Shown: positions 1 to 10,020 of the stretch, piece by piece | Numbering within the stretch: the first letter of the stretch is position 1 | Layout: each line of letters starts with the position of its first letter | Assembly: GCF_000718515.1 (NCBI RefSeq) | Contig: NZ_JNZS01000013.1 | Span: forward strand, 62,001-126,000 | Source of the DNA: Micromonospora parva | GTDB lineage: Bacteria > Actinomycetota > Actinomycetes > Mycobacteriales > Micromonosporaceae | Direction: 5' to 3' | DNA length: 64,000 nt | Notes under the pieces: generated by a model | The model's database searches: none | What the model was told of the DNA's origin: nothing | What the model saw: the letters and a program-made list of their open reading frames with translations, nothing else | Position numbers and translations under genes: made by a program

Positions 1-169
1 TGGTGCCGGCGTCGCCCCACTTGGCGGCGGCGGACGACTCGAACGGCGACCCGGGCAGCAACCGCAGCGACACCAGCACCAGGCCGATGAGGATGACCGC
101 GATGGCGATCAGCCGCATCGGGGAGGCGTCACCGTCGCCACGCCGGTCTCCCCGACGGGTGCCGGCCAT
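1..169 (-). CDS. Membrane-anchored protein, N-terminal part (cut by window edge)
   Basis: Only the first 56 codons are in the window. The peptide begins MAGTRRGDRRGD, a short basic head, followed by one hydrophobic segment at about residues 18-38 (MRLIAIAVILIGLVLVSLRL). It is therefore probably a membrane-anchored or exported protein. The ATG at 169-167 overlaps the stop codon of the serine hydrolase gene upstream on the same strand (TGATG), so the two genes are probably co-transcribed and translationally coupled. The family cannot be decided from this fragment. Confidence 0.6.
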   Translation of the reverse strand, partial: MAGTRRGDRRGDGDASPMRLIAIAVILIGLVLVSLRLLPGSPFESSAAAKWGDAGT

Positions 170-1158
170 CAGAGCTTCCCGACCGGCTGCTGCGGCACCT
201 TGAGCGCGGCACCCGGCTGCGGGGTGACCAGTTGGGTGGCCACGCTGGCGCAGACCTTCGCGCCGTAGTCCAGGCCGGTCCTGATCGGGTAGCGCAGCAT
301 CACCGCCAGGCTCCACTTGCTGGTGACGGCGAGGCAGTTGACGTGCCAGTTGCCGTCGCCGTAGATCGGGGTCCAACCGTTCTTGATGCTGACCGGGCCC
401 TGCGAGGTGATCGACTTGGGTAGACCGTCGATGATCCCCCAGCGGCCGCCACCGGAGTCGGGCTTCTGGTCCTTGGCCGCGGTGGTGCCCGTGACCTTGC
501 TCATCTGGTCCAGCACCCACTTCGTCCACTTCGGGCCGGCGGCCTTGCCGTCGGCGATGCAGTCGCCGAGTCGGACCGCGTCGCGGGGAGACATCCGGGT
601 GTAGCTCCAGAAGCCGGTGTACGGCTTGGTGTTGCCGCGCTTGGTGTCGGTCAGCCCGCAGATCTTGATCGCCCGCTGGATCACCGCGTCCGGAACGCTG
701 CTCGACGAGGCCTTGTAGGACCCGCCGGCAGCCCGGTGGACCGCGTTGGCGGCCTTGTCGTTGCTGTCGACGATGGCGAGTCGGGACGCCTCCTTCAACG
801 ATGCCGGCGGCTCCTTGTCACCGAGCTGTCGCAGGTAGTCGGAGACGATCCACGCCTTGATCATCGATTCGGTGGAGCTGGTCGCGGCCATGTTCGACGA
901 CCCGGAGATCTTGCCCGTCTTGCGGTCCATCAGGGCCCAGGAGAAGAAGTCACCCTTGAAGCTCACCGACACCGGACCGGCCGCCAGGGTGGGCGGCGGC
1001 GGTGGCGCGGGTGCGGGCGCGGCGACGCTCGACGTGCCGCCACCGCCGCCTCCGCCGCTGTCGTCGCTGGCAAGCCGGGCGTACGCGGTGGGGACCAGCA
1101 GGACGCCGCCGAGCACGACTGCCGTGATGGCGAGCACCAGGGTCACGCGAGATCGCAT
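169..1158 (-). CDS. Secreted class A beta-lactamase-fold serine hydrolase
   Basis: The 329-residue product has an N-terminal hydrophobic signal or anchor (residues 4-27, ending TAYA), a Gly-rich and Pro-rich linker to about residue 60, and then a beta-lactamase/transpeptidase-like domain. Three active-site motifs can be placed: SMIK at 98-101 (SxxK nucleophile), SND at 132-134 (the SDN-loop position) and KNG at 259-261 (the KTG position). The order matches class A enzymes, but the sequence is far from known resistance enzymes. A cell-wall or housekeeping hydrolase outside the membrane is more likely than antibiotic resistance. The gene overlaps the next one by TGATG. Its substrate is unknown. 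Confidence 0.75.
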   Translation of the reverse strand: MRSRVTLVLAITAVVLGGVLLVPTAYARLASDDSGGGGGGGTSSVAAPAPAPPPPPTLAAGPVSVSFKGDFFSWALMDRKTGKISGSSNMAATSSTESMIKAWIVSDYLRQLGDKEPPASLKEASRLAIVDSNDKAANAVHRAAGGSYKASSSSVPDAVIQRAIKICGLTDTKRGNTKPYTGFWSYTRMSPRDAVRLGDCIADGKAAGPKWTKWVLDQMSKVTGTTAAKDQKPDSGGGRWGIIDGLPKSITSQGPVSIKNGWTPIYGDGNWHVNCLAVTSKWSLAVMLRYPIRTGLDYGAKVCASVATQLVTPQPGAALKVPQQPVGKL

Positions 1159-1530
1159 GAGTGGGTGAACTCCAGGTGTCAGGGCCGGGGGGACCGGCTT
1201 GTCGTCGGGACGAATCGGGTGCGATCGCCGAGGCCGGGGGAGGTGGCCTCGGTGGAGATATCGATGCGCGGCAGCCGATCGGTTGTCCGGCAGAAGTCTA
1301 CGTCCGGACCGGCCGGCCGCCAGACTTCGACACTAGGCAACCTGCGATAAAGGCGAGTTATGGGGCCGGTATGAGGTTTTTGCAGGGGTTCACCTTTGTT
1401 TCGTGGCCCAAGTCACGGCGATGGAATGCCGCCCAGGTCGCGCAAAGCAGTCATTCGGCTACGGATGGGATGCGCGGATTCCTGTTACACCCCCTGGTGC
1501 AACGAGGCGCAAGCTGTAACACTTAGCCTC
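1159..1530. other. Divergent intergenic region, serine hydrolase / paaA
   Basis: This 372-base gap separates the two divergent transcripts. It is clearly less GC-rich from about 1330 to 1530. I see no ORF with coding character and no RNA gene. The only structure found is the palindromic pair just upstream of paaA, listed separately. Confidence 0.5.
1483..1521. promoter_or_regulatory. Candidate operator/promoter of the paa operon
   Basis: A near-perfect palindrome, GTTACACC-CCCT-GGTGCAAC (7 of 8 pairs), lies at 1484-1503. The arms TGTTACA (1483-1489) and TGTAACA (1515-1521) form a second inverted repeat with a 25-base spacer. The second arm holds a TAACAC that could be a -10 element giving a transcript starting at or near the paaA ATG at 1531. 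A TetR- or GntR-type repressor sensing phenylacetyl-CoA would suit such a site, but no regulator gene is visible nearby. Confidence 0.4.
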
Positions 1531-2604
1531 ATGTATGGCAACGACTTCTCCGCCCCGAACAGCGCCCCGGACGAGGCGCCCGGCGGTCTGCTGGGCGAGG
1601 TCGAGGCCGCCGAGGCGGAGCTGCGGGCAGCGGCGGCGCGCGGGCGGCGGGGCGGGCCCGCGCCGGACGAGGACCTGGCGGCGTACTTCGCCGAGGTGGT
1701 CGACGCCGAGCAGAAGATCGAACCCCGCGACTGGATGCCCGACGCGTACCGGCGGACGCTGATCCGGCAGATCGCCCAGCACGCCCACTCCGAGATCATC
1801 GGCATGCAGCCGGAGGGCAACTGGATCAGTCGGGCGCCGTCGCTCAAGCGCAAGGCGATCCTGCTGGCCAAGGTGCAGGACGAGGCGGGTCACGGCCTCT
1901 ACCTCTACGCCGCCGCCGAGACCCTCGGCATCAGCCGCGACGAACTGGTCCAGCTGCTGCTCGACGGCCGCCAGAAGTACAGCTCGATCTTCAACTACCC
2001 CACCCTCAGCTGGGCCGACGTCGGCGCCATCGGGTGGTTGGTGGACGGTGCGGCGATCGTCAACCAGGTGCCGCTGTGCCGCTGCTCCTACGGCCCGTAC
2101 GCCCGCGCGATGATCCGGGTCTGCAAGGAGGAGTCGTTCCACCAGCGGCAGGGCTACGAGATCCTGCACACCCTGGCGCACGGCACCCCCGAGCAGCACG
2201 CCATGGCGCAGGACGCGGTGGACCGATGGTGGTACCCGTCGCTGGCCATGTTCGGCCCGCCGGACGGCGACTCCACCCACTCCACCCAGTCGATGGCCTG
2301 GAAGATCAAGCGCTTCTCGAACGACGACCTGCGTCAACGCTTCGTCGACATGTGCGTCCAGCAGGCCGAGATCCTCGGGGTCCGCATCCCCGACGACGAC
2401 CTGCGGTGGAACGACGAGCGGCAGGCGTACGACTACACCCAGCCGGACTATGACGAGCTGATGCGGGTGATCTCCGGCGACGGGCCGTGCAACCGCGAGC
2501 GGATGGCCCACCGCCGCGCCGCGCACGCCGACGGCAGCTGGGTACGCGAGGCCGCCGCGGCGTACGCCGCGAAGCGGACGAACAAGGAGAAGGTGGCCGC
2601 GTGA
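1531..2604 (+). CDS. paaA: Phenylacetyl-CoA 1,2-epoxidase, catalytic subunit PaaA
   Basis: PaaA carries the di-iron centre of the multicomponent oxygenase that makes ring-1,2-epoxyphenylacetyl-CoA in aerobic phenylacetate degradation. The 357-residue product has the ferritin-like ligand pattern: Glu in AHSE at about residue 88, E118-A-G-H121 and E201-S-F-H204. The [10 protein letters not shown] stretch is typical of the family. About 60 extra residues precede the conserved core. I chose the ATG at 1531 because the reading frame is also open upstream to 1396 but has no family similarity there. No clear ribosome-binding site precedes this ATG, so it may be read from a leaderless transcript. It is the first gene of paaABCDE and its stop overlaps paaB by GTGA. 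Confidence 0.95.
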   Translation: MYGNDFSAPNSAPDEAPGGLLGEVEAAEAELRAAAARGRRGGPAPDEDLAAYFAEVVDAEQKIEPRDWMPDAYRRTLIRQIAQHAHSEIIGMQPEGNWISRAPSLKRKAILLAKVQDEAGHGLYLYAAAETLGISRDELVQLLLDGRQKYSSIFNYPTLSWADVGAIGWLVDGAAIVNQVPLCRCSYGPYARAMIRVCKEESFHQRQGYEILHTLAHGTPEQHAMAQDAVDRWWYPSLAMFGPPDGDSTHSTQSMAWKIKRFSNDDLRQRFVDMCVQQAEILGVRIPDDDLRWNDERQAYDYTQPDYDELMRVISGDGPCNRERMAHRRAAHADGSWVREAAAAYAAKRTNKEKVAA

Positions 2605-2912
2605 GCGAGCGTGCCGAGCAATCCGGCGTGACAGGTCATTCGCCTCTGTGGGAGGTCTTCGTGCGGGCCCGGCGCGGGCTGTCGCACACCCACGTCGGCA
2701 GCCTGCACGCCCCCGACGCCGAGCTTGCCCTGCGCAACGCCCGCGATCTCTACACCCGCCGTCAGGAGGGCGTGTCGATCTGGGTGGTGCCGGCCGGCGC
2801 GATCACCGCGTCCAGCCCGGACGAGAAGGACGCCTTCTTCGACCCGGCCGCCGACAAGGTCTACCGCCACCCCACCTTCTACGAGGTGCCGGATGGGGTG
2901 GCTCACCTGTGA
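2601..2912 (+). CDS. paaB: Phenylacetyl-CoA epoxidase subunit PaaB
   Basis: PaaB is the small bridging subunit (usually about 95 residues) between PaaAC dimers. The 103-residue product contains the conserved beginning [20 protein letters not shown] and the segment [12 protein letters not shown]. The GTG at 2601 overlaps the paaA stop (GTGA). Its first residues, [12 protein letters not shown], precede the conserved core. They closely resemble the free mini-ORF peptide between paaB and paaC ([14 protein letters not shown]), so this N-terminus seems to be such a mini-ORF fused in frame to paaB. A shorter start near the PLWEV segment cannot be excluded. Confidence 0.92.
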   Translation: MSERAEQSGVTGHSPLWEVFVRARRGLSHTHVGSLHAPDAELALRNARDLYTRRQEGVSIWVVPAGAITASSPDEKDAFFDPAADKVYRHPTFYEVPDGVAHL

Positions 2913-2953
2913 GCGAGCGAACCAGTCAGCTCAGCAGCGGGGTGACGGCGTGA
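2909..2953 (+). CDS. Mini-ORF bridging paaB and paaC (14 codons)
   Basis: A GTG at 2909 overlaps the paaB stop by GTGA, and the frame runs 14 codons ([14 protein letters not shown]) to a TGA at 2951-2953. That TGA in turn overlaps the paaC GTG at 2950 by GTGA. It fills the gap exactly and carries the paaC ribosome-binding site (GGGGTGA, 2939-2945) inside its sequence. It probably keeps ribosomes moving from paaB into paaC by termination and re-initiation. Whether the peptide has any role of its own is unknown. Similar bridges occur in the nuo operon. Confidence 0.5.
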   Translation: MSERTSQLSSGVTA

Positions 2954-3675
2954 ACGGGCCCTTCGACTTCACCCTCGCCCTCGCCGACGACGCGTTGATC
3001 GCGGCCCAGCGGCTGGCCGAGTGGACCACCCGTGCCCCGGAGATGGAAGAGGACATCGCGCTGGCCAACATCGCCCTCGACCAGCTCGGCGCGGCGCGCC
3101 TGCTGCTGTCGTACGCGGGCGAGTTGGAGGGCGCCGGGCGCGACGAGGACGCGCTGGCGTACCTGCGTGACGACCGCCAGTTCCGCAACGTTCTCCTGGT
3201 CGAGCTGCCCAACGGCGACTTCGCGGTGACGATGGCGAAGCTGTTCTTCCTGGCGGCGTACCAACTGCCGCTGTACACGGCGCTGGCCGGCTGTGCTGAC
3301 GAGCGGTTGGCGGCGATCGGCGGGAAGGCGCGCAAGGAGTCGGCGTACCACCTGGACCACGGCGCGCTGTGGGTGAAGCGGCTCGGTGACGGCACCGAGG
3401 AGTCGCACCGTCGGATGCAGGCGGCCGTCGACCACGTGTGGCCGTACACCCACGAGCTGTTCGCCGCGGACCCGGCGGCGCCGGTCGACCCAGCCACCCT
3501 GCGGCCGGCGTTCGACGAGGTCGTTGGCCCGGTGTTGGCCGAGGCGACGCTCACCCGGCCGGGCAGTGCCTGGGCCCCGGCCGGCGGGCGGGCCGGTGTG
3601 CACAGCGAGCACCTGGCCTACCTGCTCGCCGAGATGCAGGTGCTGCACCGCGCCCACCCGGGAGCGAAATGGTGA
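2950..3675 (+). CDS. paaC: Phenylacetyl-CoA epoxidase structural subunit PaaC
   Basis: PaaC is the ferritin-fold partner of PaaA. It forms the stable PaaAC dimer but does not hold the catalytic iron. The 241-residue product begins VNGPFDFTLALADDALIAAQ and has the characteristic MEEDIALANIALDQLGAARLLL helix, with about the usual family length (near 250). The GTG at 2950 was chosen because it has a GGGGTGA ribosome-binding site and overlaps the preceding mini-ORF stop. It is the third gene of the operon, and its stop lies inside the first codons of paaD. Confidence 0.93.
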   Translation: MNGPFDFTLALADDALIAAQRLAEWTTRAPEMEEDIALANIALDQLGAARLLLSYAGELEGAGRDEDALAYLRDDRQFRNVLLVELPNGDFAVTMAKLFFLAAYQLPLYTALAGCADERLAAIGGKARKESAYHLDHGALWVKRLGDGTEESHRRMQAAVDHVWPYTHELFAADPAAPVDPATLRPAFDEVVGPVLAEATLTRPGSAWAPAGGRAGVHSEHLAYLLAEMQVLHRAHPGAKW

Positions 3676-4184
3676 GCGTGAGGAGTGCAGCGCAGCGGGT
3701 GGCGGCGGGCACCGACCCGAGAACGGCCGTGGCGAGCGTGGTGGACCCGGAGATCCGGGTCATCACCATCGACGAGCTGGGCATCCTGCGCGCGGTCGAG
3801 GAGGATCCGGCCAGTGGCCGGGTCACCGTCACCATCACCCCGACCTACACCGGCTGCCCGGCGATGGACGTGATCCGGGCCGACATCCGCCGCGCGCTTG
3901 CCGCCGCCGGCCACCCGGACGCCGAGGTCCGGACCGTCTACAGCCCACCGTGGAGCACCGACTGGATCTCCGAGGGCGGGCGGGCCAAGCTCGCCGCCGC
4001 CGGGATCGCCCCGCCCGCCCCGGTGCCCGCCGCCGGCGTCGTGTCGCTGACCCTCGCGGTCCGCTGCCCGCGGTGCGGCTCGCCGGAGACCGAGCAGGTC
4101 AGCCGGTTCGGCTCCACCGCGTGCAAGGCGCTGTGGCGGTGCCGTTCCTGCTCCGAACCCTTCGACCACCTGAAGGCGCTGTGA
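3669..4184 (+). CDS. paaD: Phenylacetyl-CoA epoxidase maturation factor PaaD
   Basis: PaaD is a MIP18/DUF59-type protein needed for iron-sulfur or di-iron maturation of the epoxidase. The 171-residue product has the DUF59 core (VVDPEIRVITIDELGILR, then TPTYTGCPAMDVI) and a C-terminal zinc-ribbon-like part with CPRCGS and CRSCSEPF. Start candidates are ATG 3669 and GTG 3672; both overlap the paaC stop. The first bases (GTGAGCGTGAGGAGTG) match the start of the repeat that forms the nuo mini-ORFs, so the N-terminus MVSVRSAAQR may derive from that repeat. The stop overlaps paaE by GTGA. Confidence 0.92.
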   Translation: MVSVRSAAQRVAAGTDPRTAVASVVDPEIRVITIDELGILRAVEEDPASGRVTVTITPTYTGCPAMDVIRADIRRALAAAGHPDAEVRTVYSPPWSTDWISEGGRAKLAAAGIAPPAPVPAAGVVSLTLAVRCPRCGSPETEQVSRFGSTACKALWRCRSCSEPFDHLKAL

Positions 4185-5299
4185 CTGTCACCATCACCCG
4201 CCCGGTTCGCCGTCGGCCGGTCTTCCACCCGTTGTCCGTCGCCGCCGTCGACCGGCTCACCGACGACTCAGTGGCGGTGACCTTCGCCGTACCCGAGGAA
4301 CTGCGGGAGACATTCGCGTTCCGTGCGGGCCAGCACCTCACCGTGCGTCTTCCGGGCCAGGCCGCGCCGGACGGCGCCGACGTGCGTCGGTCGTACTCGA
4401 TCTGCTCCACCCCCGACGACCTGGCCCGGCGCGGCCGGTTGCGGATCGGGGTGCGGGAGATCCCCGGCGGCGCCTTCTCCGCGTTCGCCTGCGGGGCGCT
4501 GCGCGGTGGCGACACCGTCGAGGTGCTGCCGCCGCTGGGCACCTTCACCACGGCGTTCGCACCGGAGCGCGCCCGGCACTACGGCGCGGTCGTCGCCGGC
4601 TCCGGCATCACCCCGGTGCTCGCGCTGGTCGCGACCGCCCTGGCCGTCGAGCCGGCCAGCACCTTCACACTGGTGTACGGCAACCGCACGGCGAACACCG
4701 TGATGTTCGCCGAGGAGCTGGCCGACCTGAAGGACCGCCACCCGACCCGGCTGCACCTGGTGCATGTCCTCTCCCGGGAGCAGGGCGAGTCGCCGCTGCT
4801 GTCCGGTCGGATCGACGCCGAGCGGCTGAGCCGGTTGCTGGACACCATCGTGCCGGGCGACGTCATCGAGGAGTGGTTCCTCTGCGGCCCGTACGGCATG
4901 GTGGTCGACGTCCGGGACGTGCTGACCGCACGCGGTCTGCCCGAGTCGGCGGTGCACACCGAGCTGTTCCACGTCGACGCGCCGCCGGAGCCGGTGCGCC
5001 GGCCCGTCGACCATGCGGGTGCCGGGGCCGAGGTGACCATCGTGCTGGACGGCCGCTCGTCGAGCTTCACCATGGGTCGCGAGGAACGGGTGCTGGACGC
5101 CGCGCTGAAGGTGCGCGGCGAGCTGCCGTACGCCTGCAAGGGTGGCGTCTGCTCCACCTGCAAGGCGAAGGTCGTCGACGGCGCGGTCACGATGGCCCGC
5201 AACTATGCGCTGGAGCCCGACGAGCTGGCCGCCGGCTACGTCCTGACCTGCCAGTCCAGCCCTACCACCGACAAGCTCACGATCGACTACGACGCCTGA
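4181..5299 (+). CDS. paaE: Phenylacetyl-CoA epoxidase reductase PaaE
   Basis: PaaE passes electrons from NAD(P)H through FAD and a plant-type 2Fe-2S cluster to PaaA. The 372-residue product has an FAD-binding barrel with RSYSIC at about residue 69, an NAD-binding domain (GSGITPVLAL; FLCGPYGMV) and a C-terminal ferredoxin domain. Its cluster cysteines are in CKGGVCSTC (from about 317) and LTCQSS (about 356). The GTG at 4181 overlaps the paaD stop by GTGA. The same frame is open far upstream only because of high GC. This is the last gene of the operon; a 69-base dyad repeat follows its stop. Confidence 0.95.
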   Translation: MTVTITRPVRRRPVFHPLSVAAVDRLTDDSVAVTFAVPEELRETFAFRAGQHLTVRLPGQAAPDGADVRRSYSICSTPDDLARRGRLRIGVREIPGGAFSAFACGALRGGDTVEVLPPLGTFTTAFAPERARHYGAVVAGSGITPVLALVATALAVEPASTFTLVYGNRTANTVMFAEELADLKDRHPTRLHLVHVLSREQGESPLLSGRIDAERLSRLLDTIVPGDVIEEWFLCGPYGMVVDVRDVLTARGLPESAVHTELFHVDAPPEPVRRPVDHAGAGAEVTIVLDGRSSSFTMGREERVLDAALKVRGELPYACKGGVCSTCKAKVVDGAVTMARNYALEPDELAAGYVLTCQSSPTTDKLTIDYDA

Positions 5300-5316
5300 T
5301 CGCCCCTCGCCCGCGT

Positions 5317-5385
5317 CGATCTTGCAGTTTCGGTCGTCGGTATGCGCGGAATGCCCCGTGTGTCGCGACGGTACCTGCAAGATCG
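5317..5385 (+). repeat. Dispersed dyad repeat, copy 1
   Basis: This 69-base intergenic element has perfect 10-base inverted ends, CGATCTTGCA (5317-5326) and TGCAAGATCG (5376-5385). Just inside the left end is AGTTTCGGTCGTCG. A second copy lies inverted at 35036-35105 with the same ends and the same inner segment. Both copies lie a few bases to tens of bases after gene stops. It could fold as a transcript-end hairpin or be a non-autonomous miniature element. Confidence 0.75.
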
Positions 5386-5485
5386 CGGTGAGGGTGTGGC
5401 GGTGACCCGGTTCAGTGCCGGCCTGGCGCGTGCGGAGCGAATCACAGCCTTAAGCACCCCTCAGGGAAGGGGCGCGTCGTCGGCG

Positions 5486-5491
5486 TAGGCT
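5486..5491 (+). promoter_or_regulatory. -10 element of a leaderless mqnC transcript
   Basis: TAGGCT lies six bases before the mqnC GTG at 5498, and there is no ribosome-binding site. Transcription would then begin at or next to the start codon. No convincing -35 element is seen. Confidence 0.45.
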
Positions 5492-5497
5492 CGGGGT

Positions 5498-6688
5498 GTG
5501 ACGGTGAGCCGGGAGATCGACGACATCCTGCAGCGCGGCGCGGACGGCGGGCGGATCACGCCCGAGGAGGCCCTGCTGCTCTACACCGAGGCGCCCTTCC
5601 ACGCGTTGGGTGAGGCGGCGGACGCGGTGCGCCGGCGGCGCTACCCGGACAACGTCGTCACGTACCTGATCGACCGCAACATCAACTACACGAACGTCTG
5701 CGTGACGGCGTGCAAGTTCTGCGCCTTCTACCGCGCGCCCAAGCACCAGGAAGGGTGGACCCACCCGACCGAGGAGATCCTGCGCCGGTGCGGCGAGGCG
5801 GTCGAGCTGGGCGCGACCCAGGTGATGCTCCAGGGCGGGCACCACCCCGACTACGGCGTGGAGTACTACGAGGAGCTGTTCTCCTCGGTCAAGCAGGCGT
5901 ACCCGAACCTGGTCATCCACTCGATCGGCCCCAGCGAGATCCTGCACATGGCCAAGGTCTCCGGGGTGAGCCTGGACGAGGCCATCGCCCGGATCAAGAC
6001 CGCCGGTCTGGACTCGATCGCCGGCGCCGGCGCGGAGATGCTGCCTGAGCGGCCCCGCAAGGCCATCGCCCCCCTCAAGGAGTCGGGCGAGCGCTGGCTG
6101 GAGGTCATGGAGTTGGCCCACCGGCAGGGCATCGAGTCGACCGCCACCATGATGATGGGCACCGGCGAGACGCACGCCGAGCGGATCGAGCACCTGCGCA
6201 TGATCCGGGACGTGCAGGACCGCACCCGCGGTTTCCGGTCCTTCATCCCGTGGACGTACCAGCCGGAGAACAACCACCTCAAGGGCCGCACCCAGGCGAC
6301 CACGGTGGAATACCTGCGCCTCGTCGCGGTGGCCCGACTGTTCTTCGAGACCGTCCCGCACCTGCAGGCGTCCTGGCTGACCACCGGCAAGGACGTCGGG
6401 CAGCTCTCCCTGCACATGGGCGTGGACGACCTCGGCTCGATCATGCTGGAGGAGAACGTGATCTCCTCCGCCGGTGCGCGGCACCGCTCCAACCTGCACG
6501 AGTTGATCGGCATGATCCGCTCGGCGGACCGGATCCCCGCACAGCGCGACACCCTCTACAACCGGCTCGCCGTGCACCACACGCCGGCCGACGACCCGAC
6601 CGACGAGCGGGTGGTCTCGCACTTCTCCTCGATCGCGCTGCCCGGCGGTGGTGCGGGAAAGTCCCTACCCCTGGTGGACGTCAGCTGA
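5498..6688 (+). CDS. mqnC: Cyclic dehypoxanthinyl futalosine synthase MqnC
   Basis: MqnC is the radical SAM enzyme that cyclises dehypoxanthine futalosine in the futalosine route to menaquinone. The 396-residue product has the cluster motif C68-V-T-A-C72-K-F-C75 right after TYLIDRNINYTN, and the QVMLQGGHHPDYG, HSIGPSEI and GAGAEML segments of the MqnC/CofH group. The Mqn type rather than CofH is supported by the menaquinone genes that follow. The GTG at 5498 is preceded by a -10 element but no ribosome-binding site. A strong hairpin at 6908-6943 may end its transcript. Confidence 0.93.
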   Translation: MTVSREIDDILQRGADGGRITPEEALLLYTEAPFHALGEAADAVRRRRYPDNVVTYLIDRNINYTNVCVTACKFCAFYRAPKHQEGWTHPTEEILRRCGEAVELGATQVMLQGGHHPDYGVEYYEELFSSVKQAYPNLVIHSIGPSEILHMAKVSGVSLDEAIARIKTAGLDSIAGAGAEMLPERPRKAIAPLKESGERWLEVMELAHRQGIESTATMMMGTGETHAERIEHLRMIRDVQDRTRGFRSFIPWTYQPENNHLKGRTQATTVEYLRLVAVARLFFETVPHLQASWLTTGKDVGQLSLHMGVDDLGSIMLEENVISSAGARHRSNLHELIGMIRSADRIPAQRDTLYNRLAVHHTPADDPTDERVVSHFSSIALPGGGAGKSLPLVDVS

Positions 6689-6907
6689 CGGTCGGCAGGT
6701 GGCCGTTCGGCTGATCGACGCTCATGCTCCCGCCGGATCGCCCCGGCGGTACGGGTGGTCCCCGCCGCCGCAGCGTCAGCCTGTCCGGTCCGGGTCTGGT
6801 GGAGATGATCGTCGGCGGCTAGCGTCCCGGCTCATATCTGGCACCACCGTCGACGTACGGGGCTGTCCTCCATCGGCCCGCTGCGGGTCGTTCATATAAC
6901 GCACGGC

Positions 6908-6943
6908 AGTACGGGCGGGATGGGTGACCATCCCGCCCGCACT
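6908..6943 (+). terminator. Hairpin terminator after mqnC
   Basis: A 12-base perfect stem, CGGGCGGGATGG / CCATCCCGCCCG, has a GTGA loop and is extended by AGT/ACT after one mismatch. It has no T-run, as is common for actinomycete terminators. Confidence 0.65.
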
Positions 6944-7010
6944 GTCTGCCCAGCTCGGGCCGGACGGATGAAATCGGGTCCGCCTGCTGGCGTGGGAGAA
7001 CGGCCTCCGA

Positions 7011-7016
7011 TAGCGT
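7011..7016 (+). promoter_or_regulatory. -10 element for the LPXTG protein gene
   Basis: TAGCGT at this place would give a leader of about 40 bases carrying the GGGGGA ribosome-binding site before the ATG at 7063. No -35 consensus was recognised. Confidence 0.35.
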
Positions 7017-7062
7017 CCGCTCGTTCCGCAACCATTCTTTCTTCCCTACCCCCGGGGGACTG

Positions 7063-8742
<1,680 letters not shown>

Positions 8743-8828
8743 CACCGGGCCGCTGGCGACGGCGCGCGGACGAGGCGCGACAGCGACGGCGGTACGCGTC
8801 CTGACTGAGGCGTCAGGGACGCAGGCAC

Positions 8829-8870
8829 GACGCGAGGGCGGGGTGGGCGACCACCCCGCCCCTTCGCGTC
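8829..8870 (+). terminator. Strong hairpin terminator
   Basis: The arms GACGCGA and GGCGGGGTGG pair with CCACCCCGCC and TCGCGTC around a GCGA loop, giving about 17 paired bases with a small internal bulge. It separates the surface-protein gene from menG. Confidence 0.75.
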
Positions 8871-8931
8871 AGTGGTGCGTGCCACGCCACCCAGCGAGTG
8901 TCGATTGGCGGGCGGCTGGCAGAGTGGAGGG

Positions 8932-9642
8932 GTGAGCCGTACCCCGCAGGGCCAGCGCGCCAGTCTGGACAAGCAGCCGCACGAGGTCGCCGCGATGTTC
9001 GACGGCGTGGCAGAGCGTTACGACCTGACCAACACCGTGATCTCGCTGGGGCAGGACCGCTCCTGGCGTCGGGCCACCCGGGCGGCGCTCGGGTTGCGGC
9101 CGGGCGAGCGGGTGTTGGACGTGGGCGCGGGCACCGGCGTCTCGACGCGTGAGCTGGCCCAGTCCGGGGCGTACGCGGTCGGGGTGGACCTGTCGCTGGG
9201 CATGCTGCACACCGGCAAGCGGGCCCGGCCCGAGGTGCCGCTGTTGGCGGGGGACGCGCTGCGCCTGCCGTTCGCCGACGCGAGCTTCGACGCGGTGACG
9301 ATCTCCTTCGCGCTGCGCAACGTCAACGACACCGACGCGGCGCTGCGTGAGCTGGCCCGGGTGACCCGGCCGGGTGGCCGGTTGGTGGTCTGCGAGTTCA
9401 GCACCCCGGTCAACCCCGTCTTCCGGACGGTCTACCTGTCGTACCTGATGCGGTCGTTGCCGGCGGTGGCTCGTACGGTGTCGAGCAACCCCGAGGCGTA
9501 CGTCTATCTCGCCGAGTCGGTCCGGGCCTGGCCGGCGCAGTCCGCGCTGGCCGGGCGGGTGGCCGCGGCCGGGTGGGGGCGGGTGGCGTGGCGCAACCTG
9601 ACCGGTGGCGTGGTGGCCCTGCACCGGGGGATCCGCCAGTAG
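8932..9642 (+). CDS. menG: Demethylmenaquinone methyltransferase MenG (UbiE family)
   Basis: MenG puts the C2 methyl group on demethylmenaquinone, using S-adenosylmethionine, in the last ring step of menaquinone synthesis. The 236-residue product has the family beginning [20 protein letters not shown], the SAM motif VLDVGAGTG at 61-69, and FALRNVND with the following [14 protein letters not shown] strand. The GTG at 8932 matches the family N-terminus. The GGAGG before it (8926-8930) lies unusually close, so another mode of initiation is possible. The next genes up to the MenJ-like reductase belong to the same pathway. Confidence 0.93.
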   Translation: MSRTPQGQRASLDKQPHEVAAMFDGVAERYDLTNTVISLGQDRSWRRATRAALGLRPGERVLDVGAGTGVSTRELAQSGAYAVGVDLSLGMLHTGKRARPEVPLLAGDALRLPFADASFDAVTISFALRNVNDTDAALRELARVTRPGGRLVVCEFSTPVNPVFRTVYLSYLMRSLPAVARTVSSNPEAYVYLAESVRAWPAQSALAGRVAAAGWGRVAWRNLTGGVVALHRGIRQ

Positions 9643-9715
9643 CGGCGGACCCCTCCAGCGGGCGCGGACATTATTCAGGTTCCGCTAATATCAGGCCTTA
9701 GTCCACTTTGCCCCG

Positions 9716-9721
9716 TACGCT
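9716..9721 (+). promoter_or_regulatory. -10 element of a leaderless small gene
   Basis: TACGCT lies seven bases before the ATG at 9729 and no ribosome-binding site is present. Confidence 0.35.
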
Positions 9722-9728
9722 CGACCGC

Positions 9729-9953
9729 ATGACCGGAGCAGACCCGGCGGACCCGGTGGCCGCCACCGACGACGACGCGGCCGAACTCATCGCCCAGTTG
9801 CGCGAGCTGGCCGGGGCCGACCCGGTCGAGGTCCGGCAGGTGGTCGCCGAGGTGCTGGCCGCGCTGGACCGCGCGGCGGGCGGGGCGCTCCGCGAGCATC
9901 TGCCGGAGACGATCCGGGTCGACGCGGGCCTGGACGCCTCCAGCCCGGCCTGA
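9729..9953 (+). CDS. Small acidic hypothetical protein (74 residues)
   Basis: The product begins MTGADPADPVAATDDDAAEL, is acidic and is probably mostly helical (AELIAQLREL; EVRQVVAEVLAALDR). There is no membrane segment or known motif. I chose the ATG at 9729 over an in-frame upstream start because a -10 hexamer sits seven bases before it. It lies between menG and the menJ-like gene, which hints at a link to menaquinone metabolism, but no function can be assigned. Codon use looks coding. Confidence 0.6.
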   Translation: MTGADPADPVAATDDDAAELIAQLRELAGADPVEVRQVVAEVLAALDRAAGGALREHLPETIRVDAGLDASSPA

Positions 9954-10020
9954 CACCTGACCGCTGTGGACGGTCATGGGGTGTCACATCGGCGAGTTAG
10001 GTACCCCTGATCCTGCGCTG

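Larger units (their letters stand above)
6689..7062. other. Intergenic region mqnC / LPXTG protein gene
   Basis: This 374-base gap shows no coding frame with typical codon use. It contains the hairpin at 6908-6943 and a candidate -10 (TAGCGT, 7011-7016) for the downstream surface-protein gene. Nothing else was recognised in it. Confidence 0.5.

Noticed and set aside
169..1158. Antibiotic-resistance beta-lactamase
   Set aside because: The SxxK, SxN-like and K-x-G motifs support the fold only. The Glu166 region and overall sequence do not support a resistance enzyme.
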